Shown: positions 20,537 to 29,301 of the stretch, one piece after another | Layout: the number at the start of each line of letters is the position of its first letter | Numbering within the stretch: position 1 is the stretch's first letter | Assembly (NCBI GenBank): GCA_043816305.1 | Contig: JBDRHZ010000049.1 | Location: forward strand, 1-46,053 | Source of the DNA: JAHIVN01 sp018816645 | Lineage (GTDB): Bacteria; Patescibacteriota; Dojkabacteria; JAHIVN01 | DNA: 46,053 bases | Reading direction: 5' to 3' | Made by a program: the position numbers and the translations under genes | The notes under the pieces: model-generated | The model's input: the letters and a program-made list of their open reading frames with translations, nothing else | Database searches by the model: none | Told to the model about the DNA's origin: nothing

Positions 20537-20692
20537 TTTGACTTGTTATTATCGAGCTCTTTGTGATATTATCATATTTAATCAACTGAATAAAATGCGA
20601 TTTCTGGAAGACTCCTCCAGATTTTCTGAAGTTTATTATTGATACTTTAGAATAAGCAGAGCAGGTGAAAGCTATTTGTTTATACCTTTCTT
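20537..20692. other. Divergent intergenic region upstream of the T-box
   Basis: AT-rich, with a short hairpin (CTGGAAGACTCCTCCAG, near 20603-20620). No consensus promoter pair is convincing on the plus strand, although the T-box leader must start in this region. No gene is supported. Confidence 0.35.
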
Positions 20693-20843
20693 TTGATGAA
20701 TCAAGTGTAGATAATGGAGTTAGTAGTTTGCTCCGGGTAAGCCCGAGAACGCTGAAACCCTACTGAATTATTCAGAGGGACTGAGGGTATAGTTGTAAGA
20801 TTATACTGAAATTAGGTGGTAACACCGCTCTGCCAGAGGCAGA

Positions 20844-20906
20844 GAATGACCAATTACCAAAACCCAATGACCAACTTGGTCACTGATAATTGGGAATTAG
20901 TCATTC
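20844..20906. repeat. Palindromic element in the T-box antiterminator loop
   Basis: Arms GAATGAC (20844-20850) and GTCATTC (20900-20906) continue inward as an imperfect palindrome around CCAACTTGG. It sits between the T-box and its pairing partner, so it forms the loop of the antiterminator without touching either strand. It looks like an inserted mobile hairpin. Confidence 0.6.
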
Positions 20907-20913
20907 TAAAACG

Positions 20914-20960
20914 GTCCTTGTTTTAATATCATTTTTGGTATTAAGACGAGGACTTTTTTT
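20914..20960 (+). terminator. T-box attenuator terminator
   Basis: The 5' strand 20914-20928 pairs over 15 bp (two G-T pairs) with 20939-20953, which ends GACGAGGAC, followed by eight T residues. Its first bases overlap the antiterminator 3' strand at 20912-20918, so the two structures are mutually exclusive. Confidence 0.85.
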
Positions 20961-20980
20961 TATTTATTAGCAGTCTTCAC

Positions 20981-21412
20981 ATGAAAGACAATGGGCCAAC
21001 AACACATCGTTTTGTATGTGTTTTAAATAAGAAAGTTGAAATTGGCAGAGCCCTTAATGCTCTCGGTCACTTGGCAGTAGGACTCTGTTCCATCTATGAC
21101 GATACGTCACAGTTTCGCTTTCAGACATATGTCGATGCAGAAGGGACGGAACACAAGGAAATTTCTGATAATCCTTTTATTGTATTGAAGGCAAAGAATG
21201 GCAATAAGATTAGAGACCTCAGAAATATCTTGAGAGAAAAAAGCGTGCCATTTACCGATTATACAAATACTATGGTTGAGGGAACTTATTTGGAGCAGCA
21301 TCGCCAAACTCGAAAAACAAGGGAAGAGGATTTAGAATATTTCGGAATCTGTTTCTTCGCAACACACGAAGAAGCAAAAGAGTTGACAAGAAAGTTTTCG
21401 TTGTATGTGTGA
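20981..21412 (+). CDS. DUF2000 family (PTH2-like fold) protein
   Basis: 143 residues. RFVCVLNKKVEIGRALNALG followed by HLAVGL matches the N-terminus of DUF2000 proteins, which share the peptidyl-tRNA hydrolase 2 fold; the biochemical role is unknown. It is the first gene after the T-box and lies 130 bases before leuS, so both are probably regulated by uncharged tRNA. A role near aminoacyl-tRNA metabolism is therefore possible but is inference. The stop TGA overlaps an ATG of a short ORF that repeats the NALGH motif. Confidence 0.78.
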   Translation: MKDNGPTTHRFVCVLNKKVEIGRALNALGHLAVGLCSIYDDTSQFRFQTYVDAEGTEHKEISDNPFIVLKAKNGNKIRDLRNILREKSVPFTDYTNTMVEGTYLEQHRQTRKTREEDLEYFGICFFATHEEAKELTRKFSLYV

Positions 21413-21531
21413 TGTTGGTTCGATCTGGGAGGGTTCACAATGCTCTTGGTCATATAGCAGCTAAGTTCAAACGAGGACGTTTGAACTCGCAAATTACGAA
21501 ACAAACGGTAATTCTTAATTCTACATTTTAA
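21412..21531 (+). pseudogene. Short DUF2000-like remnant between DUF2000 and leuS
   Basis: A 39-codon frame starting at the ATG that overlaps the preceding stop (TGATG). It reads VRSGRVHNALGHIAAKF, which mirrors GRALNALGHLAVGL of the upstream gene, then diverges. It looks like the truncated start of a duplicated paralogue. A strong hairpin (10-bp arms at 21464-21473 and 21478-21487, loop AGGA) interrupts it and may have caused or followed the truncation. Confidence 0.4.
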
Positions 21532-21542
21532 ATTTCTATAAA

Positions 21543-23984
21543 ATGGACAAATACGATCACACAAAAGTTGAAAAGAAATGGCAGGAGAAGTGGAAGCAGG
21601 AGAAGATGAATCAGCCTGATATGGATAATGCCAAAAAGCCTTATTTCAACCTCATGATGTTTCCTTATCTATCAGCCGAAGGGCTTCATGTGGGGAATAT
21701 GTATGCTTTTACAGGGAGTGATATCTGGGGAAGATACCAGCGTATGAAGGGATTTGATGTATTTGAGCCAATGGGACTTGATGGATTCGGCATTCACAGC
21801 GAGAACTATGCTATCAAGATTGGCGAGCATATAGGGGAAGTATCGAAAAGGACCGAAAAACACTTCTATGAGCAGCTTAGAATGACTGGAAACCAGTTTG
21901 ACTGGTCAAGAACCGTGGAGACATATAAACCAGAGTATTATAAGTGGACGCAGTGGCTTTTTGTTCAGATGTTCAAGAATGGTTTGGCCTACAGAAAGAA
22001 GGCGACTGTAAACTGGTGTCCTTCCTGCAAAACAGTACTTTCTGATGAGCAGGTCGAAAATGGAGTGTGCGAAAGATGCAAAAGTGAGACAACAACGAAA
22101 GAGATGAAGCAGTGGTTTTGGAGAATTACAGATTATGCTGAGAGGTTAAATAAGAACTTGGAATGGATAAATTGGAGTGAGGAAGTAAAGATTGGGCAAA
22201 GAAACTGGATCGGCAGGAGCGAAGGTGTGAACTTCAAACACAAGGTGAAGGATCTAGATATTGAGTTTGAGGTTTATGACTCAATACCGCAAACTCATAT
22301 GGCTCAAACTTTCTTCATTGTCGCACCGGAGCATGCAATAGTTGAAAAGCTAGTTGCTGGGACAGATAAAGAGGAAGATGTGCTGAGTTTTGTAGAAAGA
22401 ATTAAAAAGAAGAAGTTATCCCATAGATTCGATATAGATAAGGATATGGAGGGTGTATTCACTGGCCGTTATGTAGAAAACTATCTTGGGTCTGGGAAGG
22501 ATCTGCCTATTTGGATTGCCAGCTTTGTATTTGTTGATTATGGGACTGGGATAATAGGCTGCAGTGCGCATGACGAACGCGACTTTAAGTTTGCCAAGAA
22601 ATATGAAATCCCATTAAAACCGGTATTATTTCCAAAGGATAAAAAACTGGCTGAGAAAGTAAGAAAATTAGAGGTGTTTTATCGGGAACCGGATGGGATA
22701 TTGGAAGAACCGAAGGAATTTAATGGAGTGAGATGGGATGAAGCTCGGGGTCCTATTATTGAGTATATAGAGAAAAAAGGTATCGGAAAAAGGGCTGTCA
22801 ACTACAAACTTCGCGATTGGTGTATCTCACGTCAGAGGTATTGGGGAGATCCTATTCCGATGATTCAGTGCAAAAAATGCGAATGGCAACCGGTTCCTGA
22901 AGAGGATTTTCCCGTGCTGCTACCAGAGATCAGGGAACTTAAGGATATTCTACCTGATGGAAGCGGAAAAGGTCCACTCGCAAAGCAGGAAAATTTTGTG
23001 AAGACAAAATGTCCAAAGTGTGGCGGTGAAGCGAAAAGAGAGACTGACGTGATGGATCCATTCGTTGATTCGAGTTGGTACTTTCTGAGGTATCCAAGTA
23101 CAGATATGGGGAATGTTCCTTTTGATAAGAAAAGAACAAAGAAATGGCTTCCTGTCGATATGTACATTGGCGGAAAGGAGCATACAGTACTTCATCTATT
23201 GTATTCAAGATTCATAACTATGGCGCTGAAGGATTGGGAGTATATTGATTTTGAGGAGCCGTATGAAAGGTTTTTCGGGCATGGTTTATTGATTAAAGGA
23301 GGGGCTAAGATGAGTAAGTCTAAGGGAAACGTGATTAATCCAGATGAATATATTGGCAAATACGGGGCAGATGCAGTAAGAATGTATCTTATGTTCCTCG
23401 GCGGCTTTGAGCAGGGGGGCGACTGGCGAGATACTGGAATGATGGGAATGCACAAATTTATTCAAAGAGTTTGGAAACTTTTGGAGAGAAAAGGCGAGGA
23501 AGGAACTGGTATTGCAGTTAGGTCCATGATTCATAAAACTGTCTTTAAGGTTGAAAGAGATATTGAGCGACTGAGCTATAATACAGCGATTGCAAAAATT
23601 ATGGAATTTGTGAATTGGTACAGGGAAAATGAAGATGATTTCAAGAAAGATGAGCGCCGAGAAGTCTTTAAAACGTTAAGTTTGTTACTTGCGCCGATTG
23701 CTCCACACATTGCAGAAGAAATTTGGTCTCAACTCGGTAGTGACTTCTCTGTCCACCAACAGACTTGGCCAGAGTATGACAAAAATCTTATCATGGAGGA
23801 GGAAGTGGAGATAGCTGTACAAATAAATGGTAAGTTGCGTGATACGATAAAGGGACAATTTGGAATGTCACAAGAAGACGTGGAAAGGCTTGCAAGAGTA
23901 TCAGTAAAAGTGCAGAAGCACTTAACGAAGAAGGTGAAGCGAGTGATTTTTGTTGAGAATAAGATCATAAGTTTTGTGGTCTAG
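21543..23984 (+). CDS. leuS: Leucyl-tRNA synthetase
   Basis: 813 residues, a bacterial-type class I LeuRS. The HIGH-like motif is HVGN (49-52) and KMSKS is at 589-593. The inserted CP1 editing domain is present, with GCSAHDERDF near 340. Two zinc-knuckle-like cysteine sets (CPSC...CERC, and CKKC...CPKC) are visible. The anticodon-binding helical domain and a short C-terminal domain (from EIAVQINGKLRD) complete it, somewhat shorter than the E. coli 860 residues. It charges tRNA-Leu and proofreads non-cognate amino acids. It is downstream of the T-box and DUF2000 gene, in line with leucine-responsive control. Confidence 0.96.
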   Translation: MDKYDHTKVEKKWQEKWKQEKMNQPDMDNAKKPYFNLMMFPYLSAEGLHVGNMYAFTGSDIWGRYQRMKGFDVFEPMGLDGFGIHSENYAIKIGEHIGEVSKRTEKHFYEQLRMTGNQFDWSRTVETYKPEYYKWTQWLFVQMFKNGLAYRKKATVNWCPSCKTVLSDEQVENGVCERCKSETTTKEMKQWFWRITDYAERLNKNLEWINWSEEVKIGQRNWIGRSEGVNFKHKVKDLDIEFEVYDSIPQTHMAQTFFIVAPEHAIVEKLVAGTDKEEDVLSFVERIKKKKLSHRFDIDKDMEGVFTGRYVENYLGSGKDLPIWIASFVFVDYGTGIIGCSAHDERDFKFAKKYEIPLKPVLFPKDKKLAEKVRKLEVFYREPDGILEEPKEFNGVRWDEARGPIIEYIEKKGIGKRAVNYKLRDWCISRQRYWGDPIPMIQCKKCEWQPVPEEDFPVLLPEIRELKDILPDGSGKGPLAKQENFVKTKCPKCGGEAKRETDVMDPFVDSSWYFLRYPSTDMGNVPFDKKRTKKWLPVDMYIGGKEHTVLHLLYSRFITMALKDWEYIDFEEPYERFFGHGLLIKGGAKMSKSKGNVINPDEYIGKYGADAVRMYLMFLGGFEQGGDWRDTGMMGMHKFIQRVWKLLERKGEEGTGIAVRSMIHKTVFKVERDIERLSYNTAIAKIMEFVNWYRENEDDFKKDERREVFKTLSLLLAPIAPHIAEEIWSQLGSDFSVHQQTWPEYDKNLIMEEEVEIAVQINGKLRDTIKGQFGMSQEDVERLARVSVKVQKHLTKKVKRVIFVENKIISFVV

Positions 23985-24038
23985 ACATTTAGTAGGAATT
24001 GATCTAGAATATAGAAAGATATTTCTTAAGGCCTTCGC

Positions 24039-24833
24039 ATGCTAAAGGAGAATAAAGACTTCTTTCTCTACATCCTGGCAATAATTGTCCTCATTTTTGT
24101 TACGCTTTTTGTTATCGACTATCTTTTGCCTGGTACCGCATCTCGTGGGGCATGCGGCTTTTTGGGGTACAAATGCTGGTTCAAGAAGGGATATGAAGAA
24201 AAGACCTATTCTGAGTATCCTAAGATGATTATCGAGCAAGGAAAAGACTACAAAGCTACTATAAGGACTAATTATGGAGATTTCGAAATTGATCTATATG
24301 AGGAAAATACTCCTCTGGCTGTAAATAGCTTTGTGTTTCTTGCACAAGATGATTATTACGATAATGTAAAATTTCATAGGGTGATCAAAGATCTTTTAAT
24401 CCAAACCGGCGATCGAAATACCTTGGACTCAAATTTGAAGAATGATGGAGAGGGTAGTCCAGGATACATTTTCCAAGACGAGATAAATTGGGACAGCTTA
24501 AATTTTTCTAAGGCAAAAAGACAACAGCTGGAAGAACAGGGATATTCAAGTAATCAAGATGTAGTGTCGAAACACCTAGGTTACAGATCTGTAGCATTGG
24601 CAAACGGCGGACCAAATACAAACGGCAGCCAATTTTTCATTGTTACTGGTTCGTCTGGAAATATGATAGTTGAAAGTCTTGAGGGTCGTCATACGGTTTT
24701 TGGAAAGATTTCTTTTGGCTGGGACGTGATAGAAAAAATAGGAGGTGTCGCAGTTGATGATCCAAGCTCCAATTCTCCAAAGCCAAAGGAGGATATTATT
24801 ATTCTCGATATAGAAATTTTTACAGACAGTTAA
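24039..24833 (+). CDS. Membrane-anchored cyclophilin-type peptidyl-prolyl isomerase
   Basis: 264 residues. One N-terminal membrane helix (about 8-28) is followed by a cyclophilin domain (about 66-262), with NTPLAVNSFVFLA, the catalytic-arginine segment KFHRVIKD, and NGSQFFIVTG. A loop insertion of about 40 residues precedes GYRSVALANGG. The enzyme catalyses cis-trans isomerisation of Xaa-Pro bonds, probably outside the cytoplasmic membrane. A short cysteine-containing segment (C38, C46) follows the helix. It is 54 bases downstream of leuS and is followed by comEA. Confidence 0.9.
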   Translation: MLKENKDFFLYILAIIVLIFVTLFVIDYLLPGTASRGACGFLGYKCWFKKGYEEKTYSEYPKMIIEQGKDYKATIRTNYGDFEIDLYEENTPLAVNSFVFLAQDDYYDNVKFHRVIKDLLIQTGDRNTLDSNLKNDGEGSPGYIFQDEINWDSLNFSKAKRQQLEEQGYSSNQDVVSKHLGYRSVALANGGPNTNGSQFFIVTGSSGNMIVESLEGRHTVFGKISFGWDVIEKIGGVAVDDPSSNSPKPKEDIIILDIEIFTDS

Positions 24834-24915
24834 CAGAATTATTCCCCACTTTTTTGCTCAATGATCGATTAAATCAGAGGTTACTCTGATATTTAACTTA
24901 TTAGATCAAGGAGCT

Positions 24916-25503
24916 ATGTCTGAAATCTTAGAAAAAAACAAGATAATTATAGTTATGTTTCTTGCGTTAGTAGCAATAATCATGGGCATTACGATTCTTT
25001 TAAGGATAAACAGTATAGGGGATGAGGAAATTGTCATAGAGAAAAGGACTGAAGATGAAAATAATACTGAAGAGGAAAAATTTGTCAGGGTAGATATTCA
25101 AGGAGAAGTGGAGAAACCAGGAGTATATAAATTAAGCGAAGGTGCTATCTTTGAAGAAATCCTAGAGAAGGCAGGTGGATTGACGGAAAAAGCTGACGAA
25201 GATTTCATAGAAAAAAATCTGAATCGGGCACAACTGTTAACGGATCAGCAAAAGATATATATACCTGCTATCGGTGAGAGTTCAGGACAAACCCTGGGTG
25301 GGGAAACAAGTCAAACTTTAAATGGGAAAATAAGTATCAACAATGCAAGTCTTAGTGAACTTGACTCTTTACCTGGTATAGGCCCAGCTTATGCTCAGAA
25401 GATAATTGATGGGCGACCATATAAATCAATTGAAGAGGTGAAAAGTGTCAAAGGTATAGGTGAAAGTACTTTTGAAAAAATTAAGGACAGAATCGTATTA
25501 TGA
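24916..25503 (+). CDS. comEA: ComEA-like DNA-uptake protein
   Basis: 195 residues. An N-terminal membrane helix (about 9-30) and an acidic linker are followed by an SLBB domain (about 55-115, VDIQGEVEKPGVYKL), then a double helix-hairpin-helix DNA-binding domain (about 133-195, SINNASLSELDSLPGIGPAY). This is the full ComEA arrangement: it binds incoming double-stranded DNA outside the membrane. The stop overlaps the next start (ATGA at 25500-25503), so comEC is translationally coupled. Confidence 0.92.
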   Translation: MSEILEKNKIIIVMFLALVAIIMGITILLRINSIGDEEIVIEKRTEDENNTEEEKFVRVDIQGEVEKPGVYKLSEGAIFEEILEKAGGLTEKADEDFIEKNLNRAQLLTDQQKIYIPAIGESSGQTLGGETSQTLNGKISINNASLSELDSLPGIGPAYAQKIIDGRPYKSIEEVKSVKGIGESTFEKIKDRIVL

Positions 25504-26987
25504 TAAAAAAAGTAAGTGGATTTCTCGAATTGATAAACAGATTGATAGTTTTAAACATCAGCATAAGTTTTATTATTGGTGTCATCGCTGCATATTTGTT
25601 GAACTGGCTGGGAATCTTAATTGTCATAATAATATTAATTTTTGCTATGTTTAAAAAGAAGAAATACCTTTTACTTCTAGCAATAACATTATTTTCGTTG
25701 CTAATTGGCGTTTTTAAAATGGAGCAGGTGAAAATTGGTAGGATGTTAACAAAACGGATACCAAGTAATGTTGTAGTTGAGATGGAAGCAGAGGTATTGG
25801 AAGTGCAAGAGTTGAATAAATTTGAACAGAAACTAGTAATTAAACCAAAAGAAACTATTGCTGTAGTGGGTAAAGAGATATATCCAATCAAGTATAGAGG
25901 GCATATGCTAACCACCAGCATAGATCCTATCGATGTAGGGATAGGAGACAGAATTTATATAAATGGTTTGCTAACTACTCCCCAACAGTTTGACGATTTT
26001 CGGTATGATAAGTATCTAGAGGCTAAAAAAATATATCATATACTGGAGGTGGATGAACTGACCAATTTACTACACTCTAAAAATACTAATATATTTAAAG
26101 TGTCCTTCTTGCTAAACAAGTATATTTCGAAGAGTGTTGATGAAAAATTGCCCATACAACATGCTAACCTGTTAAAAGGAATTATCTATGGAGCACGAAG
26201 CTCCTTTGATGATGAATTTTCTGATGCTTTAAGCAAAACAGGAACGACTCATATTATTGCAGTTTCTGGATACAATATAACTGTTCTTATTTCTATTGTA
26301 AGCAGTATATTCTTAGTACTAGGCAGAAAGTTGTGTACTTGGTTTACTCTATTATTTATCTTCCTTTTTGTTATATTCGTAGGTCTTAGTAATATTCCTG
26401 TTATCCGAGCCGGTATTATGGGAGCAATATATGTACTGAACCGTGAGTTTGGAAGAAAAAGTGTTATTTATACAATGCTGTCATTTACAGCAGCGTTATT
26501 GATATTTGAAAACCCACTTGTATTTACTCAAATAAGTTTTTTGCTATCATTTTGTTCGACAATTGGCCTTGTATCTCTTAACAATAAGGTTTCGGGACTT
26601 ATAAAATGGGTACCGGAGTTTCTAAGGGAAGATCTTGCTTCAACGTTATCTGCACTTCTCACTACGCTTCCTATCACGGTATTTAATTTCAGTAAATTCT
26701 CTCTAATCTCACCTATTTCTAATTTGTTAGTTTTACCGGTTGTTCCGCTCATAACAGTCTATGGCATGGTTTATGTGTTAACTCTTCATACTTTTCCATT
26801 TTTAGAAGGTGTGTTCAGACCTTTGCTGTGGCTTCTGTTAGAATATGTAATTCAAGTGATAAATCGATTATCTTGTTTTAAGTACTCGAATATAGATCTA
26901 TTTGGTCCTGCTGGCACACTACTGAGTTTGTTGCTAGTTGGTATTTATGTGGTCGTTTTAATAAGTTTTTTCAAGAAGAGGGAATAA
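25500..26987 (+). CDS. comEC: ComEC competence membrane domain (channel half)
   Basis: 495 residues with an N-terminal pair of membrane helices, an OB-like soluble region (about 85-190), then the Competence domain with about eight helices. GTTHIIAVSGYNITVLI at about 250 is the ComEC signature. It should form the pore for single-stranded DNA entry. The metallo-beta-lactamase domain that is usually fused at the C-terminus is absent and is encoded by the next gene, in another frame, one base after this stop. The two would act together. Confidence 0.93.
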   Translation: MIKKVSGFLELINRLIVLNISISFIIGVIAAYLLNWLGILIVIIILIFAMFKKKKYLLLLAITLFSLLIGVFKMEQVKIGRMLTKRIPSNVVVEMEAEVLEVQELNKFEQKLVIKPKETIAVVGKEIYPIKYRGHMLTTSIDPIDVGIGDRIYINGLLTTPQQFDDFRYDKYLEAKKIYHILEVDELTNLLHSKNTNIFKVSFLLNKYISKSVDEKLPIQHANLLKGIIYGARSSFDDEFSDALSKTGTTHIIAVSGYNITVLISIVSSIFLVLGRKLCTWFTLLFIFLFVIFVGLSNIPVIRAGIMGAIYVLNREFGRKSVIYTMLSFTAALLIFENPLVFTQISFLLSFCSTIGLVSLNNKVSGLIKWVPEFLREDLASTLSALLTTLPITVFNFSKFSLISPISNLLVLPVVPLITVYGMVYVLTLHTFPFLEGVFRPLLWLLLEYVIQVINRLSCFKYSNIDLFGPAGTLLSLLLVGIYVVVLISFFKKRE

Positions 26988-26988
26988 T

Positions 26989-27855
26989 ATGATAAAGAAA
27001 GTTGCTTCGTTACTTTTTTACCGCTGGTTTCTAGCTTTGATGCTTCTGGTTATTTTAGTTATTGAGATGTACATGTTGTTGTCTGTTGATGGTTTATTAG
27101 CATTACATTTCTTGGACGTGGGTCAAGGAGATAGTTGTCTCATAAAAACTCCAGGGAATAAATTGGTTCTTGTGGATGCTGGCGAGGATGAGTCTGTTCT
27201 TCGTGAACTGGGCGAAACAATTCCGTTTTGGAGAAATAGAGTTGATATGTTAGTTGGAACTCACGCTGACTCAGATCACATTAAGGGGTTTGTATATGTT
27301 TTAGAAAATTTTGATGTAGGGATGGTATTAATAAATGACCTTAGTGTTTTTGATACCAGCCTAGATAGAATAAAAGAAATTGCAGAGTCGAATGAGATCC
27401 CGATTATGGAAATTGAACAAGGTGATAATATAAATATTGGAGAACTCTCAATTGACGTGCTCTGGCCGCCATCTGAAGAACTGGATATATTTGACGATAA
27501 TCAAAAATCAATTGTTATTCAAGGTGAATATTCGAAGTTTTCCTTCCTGTTAACTGGTGATATTGAAATCGAACAGGAAGAAAGGTTAATTAGCGAGAAA
27601 CATATTAACAAAGTGAATATATTGAAGCTTTCGCACCATGGAAGTAGGACTGCTACTTCTAGTATCTTTCTAGATGAGATCGGGCCCGATGCAGCTATCA
27701 TCTCTTGTGGACTAGATAATAAATTTAGTCATCCGAATCTTGAAGTTATCCAAGCATTGGAGAGCAAGGGGATAACGTACTATAGAACTGACCAGCACGG
27801 AAGAATCAGTTTCAAGACGGATGGAATTAGATATAAGAAAATTGTTGAAAAATAA
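26989..27855 (+). CDS. ComEC-type metallo-beta-lactamase domain protein, stand-alone
   Basis: 288 residues. One membrane helix (about 12-35) is followed by a metallo-beta-lactamase fold that begins LHFLDVGQGDSCLIKT, with metal ligands in THADSDH and later in LSHHGS. In most bacteria this is the C-terminal domain of ComEC and is proposed to degrade the non-transported DNA strand. Here it is a separate gene, one base after the comEC stop, with its own membrane anchor, so the split appears functional rather than a frameshift. Confidence 0.9.
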   Translation: MIKKVASLLFYRWFLALMLLVILVIEMYMLLSVDGLLALHFLDVGQGDSCLIKTPGNKLVLVDAGEDESVLRELGETIPFWRNRVDMLVGTHADSDHIKGFVYVLENFDVGMVLINDLSVFDTSLDRIKEIAESNEIPIMEIEQGDNINIGELSIDVLWPPSEELDIFDDNQKSIVIQGEYSKFSFLLTGDIEIEQEERLISEKHINKVNILKLSHHGSRTATSSIFLDEIGPDAAIISCGLDNKFSHPNLEVIQALESKGITYYRTDQHGRISFKTDGIRYKKIVEK

Positions 27856-27906
27856 TTCATTGGAATGTAAAATCATTCAAGTTTATTTACTTTGGAAAGT
27901 AGAAAT

Positions 27907-28509
27907 ATGAAAAAGCTCAATGTAGAGAAATCTTTTGTAATGATAAAGCCCGATGGAGTGGCTAGAGGACTCATTGGTAAGATTTTTCAAAGATTTGAGG
28001 AGCAGGGGTTAAAGCTTGTTGCAGGACGTATGGCTCTGGCAACAAAAGAACAGGTAGCTACTCATTATCCTGGTGAAAATAAAAAATGGCTTCGTAACCT
28101 TGGTGATAAAACTATTGAAAGTTATGCTGGAGATTTAAAGTCAGTTGAAAGGGACTTTGGGACTTCTGATACATTGGAGATGGGAAAGGTTGTATATCAG
28201 AAAATGATAGAATATATAACCTCAGATCCAATTATCATAACTGTTTGGGAAGGAAACGAGGCCATAAATAGAATCCGGAAACTAGTGGGAAGCACTGTTC
28301 CTACTTTTGCAGAGGTGGGATCGATAAGAGGATCATTTGCTTTCGATACTCCTTCACTAGCTGTAAGATCTGGAAGAGTCACGTTCAAGACTATAGTTCA
28401 TGCCTCTGATTCAAAGGAGGAGGCAATAAGGGAAATTCCCAACTGGTTTGGTGCTAAGTACAAGTCTTTAAATGGCTATGAACGTGTAGATTATGTAGAT
28501 ATCTTTTAA
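27907..28509 (+). CDS. ndk: Nucleoside diphosphate kinase, extended form (copy 1)
   Basis: 200 residues, larger than the usual 140-150. The N-terminus has KSFVMIKPDGVARGLIGKI, and the catalytic histidine is H165 in the sequence VHASDS. Between the HY of the Kpn region and the core strand there are about 40 residues instead of about 14, which accounts for the extra length. The enzyme transfers gamma-phosphate between nucleotides through phosphohistidine. I chose ATG 27907, preceded by GGAAAG; an in-frame TTG lies 15 bases upstream. A paralogue follows 21 bases later. Confidence 0.9.
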   Translation: MKKLNVEKSFVMIKPDGVARGLIGKIFQRFEEQGLKLVAGRMALATKEQVATHYPGENKKWLRNLGDKTIESYAGDLKSVERDFGTSDTLEMGKVVYQKMIEYITSDPIIITVWEGNEAINRIRKLVGSTVPTFAEVGSIRGSFAFDTPSLAVRSGRVTFKTIVHASDSKEEAIREIPNWFGAKYKSLNGYERVDYVDIF

Positions 28510-28530
28510 TATTTTAGTATTAAATAATAA

Positions 28531-29124
28531 ATGAAAACCGAACGTACACTTGTAGTAATAAAACATGATGCAGTTATGAGAGGGCTTATGGGAGAAGTAA
28601 TTCAGCGGTTAGAGCGAGTTGGACTTAAGCTCATAGCACTAGAATTCTTAGCTGCGACTCAAGATATGGGAGATAAGCATTATGCAAGTTCTGAAGATAA
28701 TTTGAAAAGATTTGGTAACAATACACTGACGATGTGCAAGGAACAGGGGATTGATCCTGTAAAGAAATATGGGACGAAAGACCCGCTTGAAATGGGAAAG
28801 ATAATTAAGCAGTGGAATGTTGAACTTATAACAAGAGGTCCGGTGCTTGCAATGGTATGGGAAGGGCCCGATGCAGTAAACATAGTACGCAAGTTGGCAG
28901 GCCCTACAAATCCCCAGATTGCTCCCCCCGGAACTATAAGAGGGGATTATAGTTGGGATAATTTCGAGGTTGCGAATGATGAGTTACGTTCAGTATATAA
29001 TGTATTACATGCCTCAGGAAATGCTAAGGAGGCAGAATTAGAGATTAAACTGTGGTTTTTAGATGATGAGATATTTCCTGATTATATACTGTATGCTCAT
29101 CGTGCGATGAGCAAGGTGAAATAA
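28531..29124 (+). CDS. Nucleoside diphosphate kinase paralogue (copy 2)
   Basis: 197 residues, a tandem paralogue of the preceding gene with the same enlarged Kpn-loop region. H160 in NVLHASGNAKEAE is the phosphohistidine position, but the conserved acidic residue after it (HxSD) is G, and KPDG at the N-terminus is KHDA. The active site is therefore modified but not lost. It may prefer another nucleotide, or pair with copy 1 as a hetero-oligomer; both are inference. The two genes are 21 bases apart and surely co-transcribed. Confidence 0.82.
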   Translation: MKTERTLVVIKHDAVMRGLMGEVIQRLERVGLKLIALEFLAATQDMGDKHYASSEDNLKRFGNNTLTMCKEQGIDPVKKYGTKDPLEMGKIIKQWNVELITRGPVLAMVWEGPDAVNIVRKLAGPTNPQIAPPGTIRGDYSWDNFEVANDELRSVYNVLHASGNAKEAELEIKLWFLDDEIFPDYILYAHRAMSKVK

Positions 29125-29160
29125 ACTTTTCTATTTAGTATAATCTCATAATACTATATT

Positions 29161-29234
29161 GCACCGGTAGCTCAGTTGGATAGAGCAACGCACTCCTAAC
29201 GCGTAGGTCGTGGGTTCGATTCCCTCCCGGTGCA
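29161..29234 (+). tRNA. tRNA-Arg(CCT)
   Basis: Acceptor GCACCGG/CCGGTGC, D stem GCTC/GAGC, anticodon loop CTCCTAA (anticodon CCT), T loop TTCGATT, discriminator A. The anticodon stem ACGCA/CGCGT has an A31-C39 mismatch, and the T stem GTGGG/CCCTC has a T50-T64 mismatch. The fold is otherwise complete. A TATAAT at 29140-29145 may be its promoter -10 box. Confidence 0.88.
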
Positions 29235-29301
29235 AATTTCATACTCGGGGATCTCAGTTACAGTTATCACTAAATCTCTATATGTGTTTTAGAACGTATG
29301 A

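Larger units (their letters stand above)
20693..20960 (+). promoter_or_regulatory. T-box riboswitch leader, probably leucine specific
   Basis: A short Stem I (AGTAG near 20729 pairing with CTACT near 20758) carries the AGTA element and a reduced apical hairpin. A second stem (GTATA/TATAC, about 20787-20806) is followed by the T-box AGGTGGTAACACCG (20814-20827). The antiterminator is AGG (20814-20816) and ACCG (20824-20827) pairing with CGGT and CCT (20912-20918), with TGGTAAC as the tRNA-acceptor bulge. UGGU would accept a tRNA ending ACCA. The competing terminator is a 15-bp stem (20914-20928 with 20939-20953) plus a T run. CTG near 20750 is a possible specifier. Leucine specificity rests mainly on leuS lying downstream. 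Confidence 0.82.

Noticed and set aside
25500..27855. Frameshifted comEC pseudogene
   Set aside because: The second gene has its own start and a membrane helix, and both halves are intact, so a true gene split is more likely.
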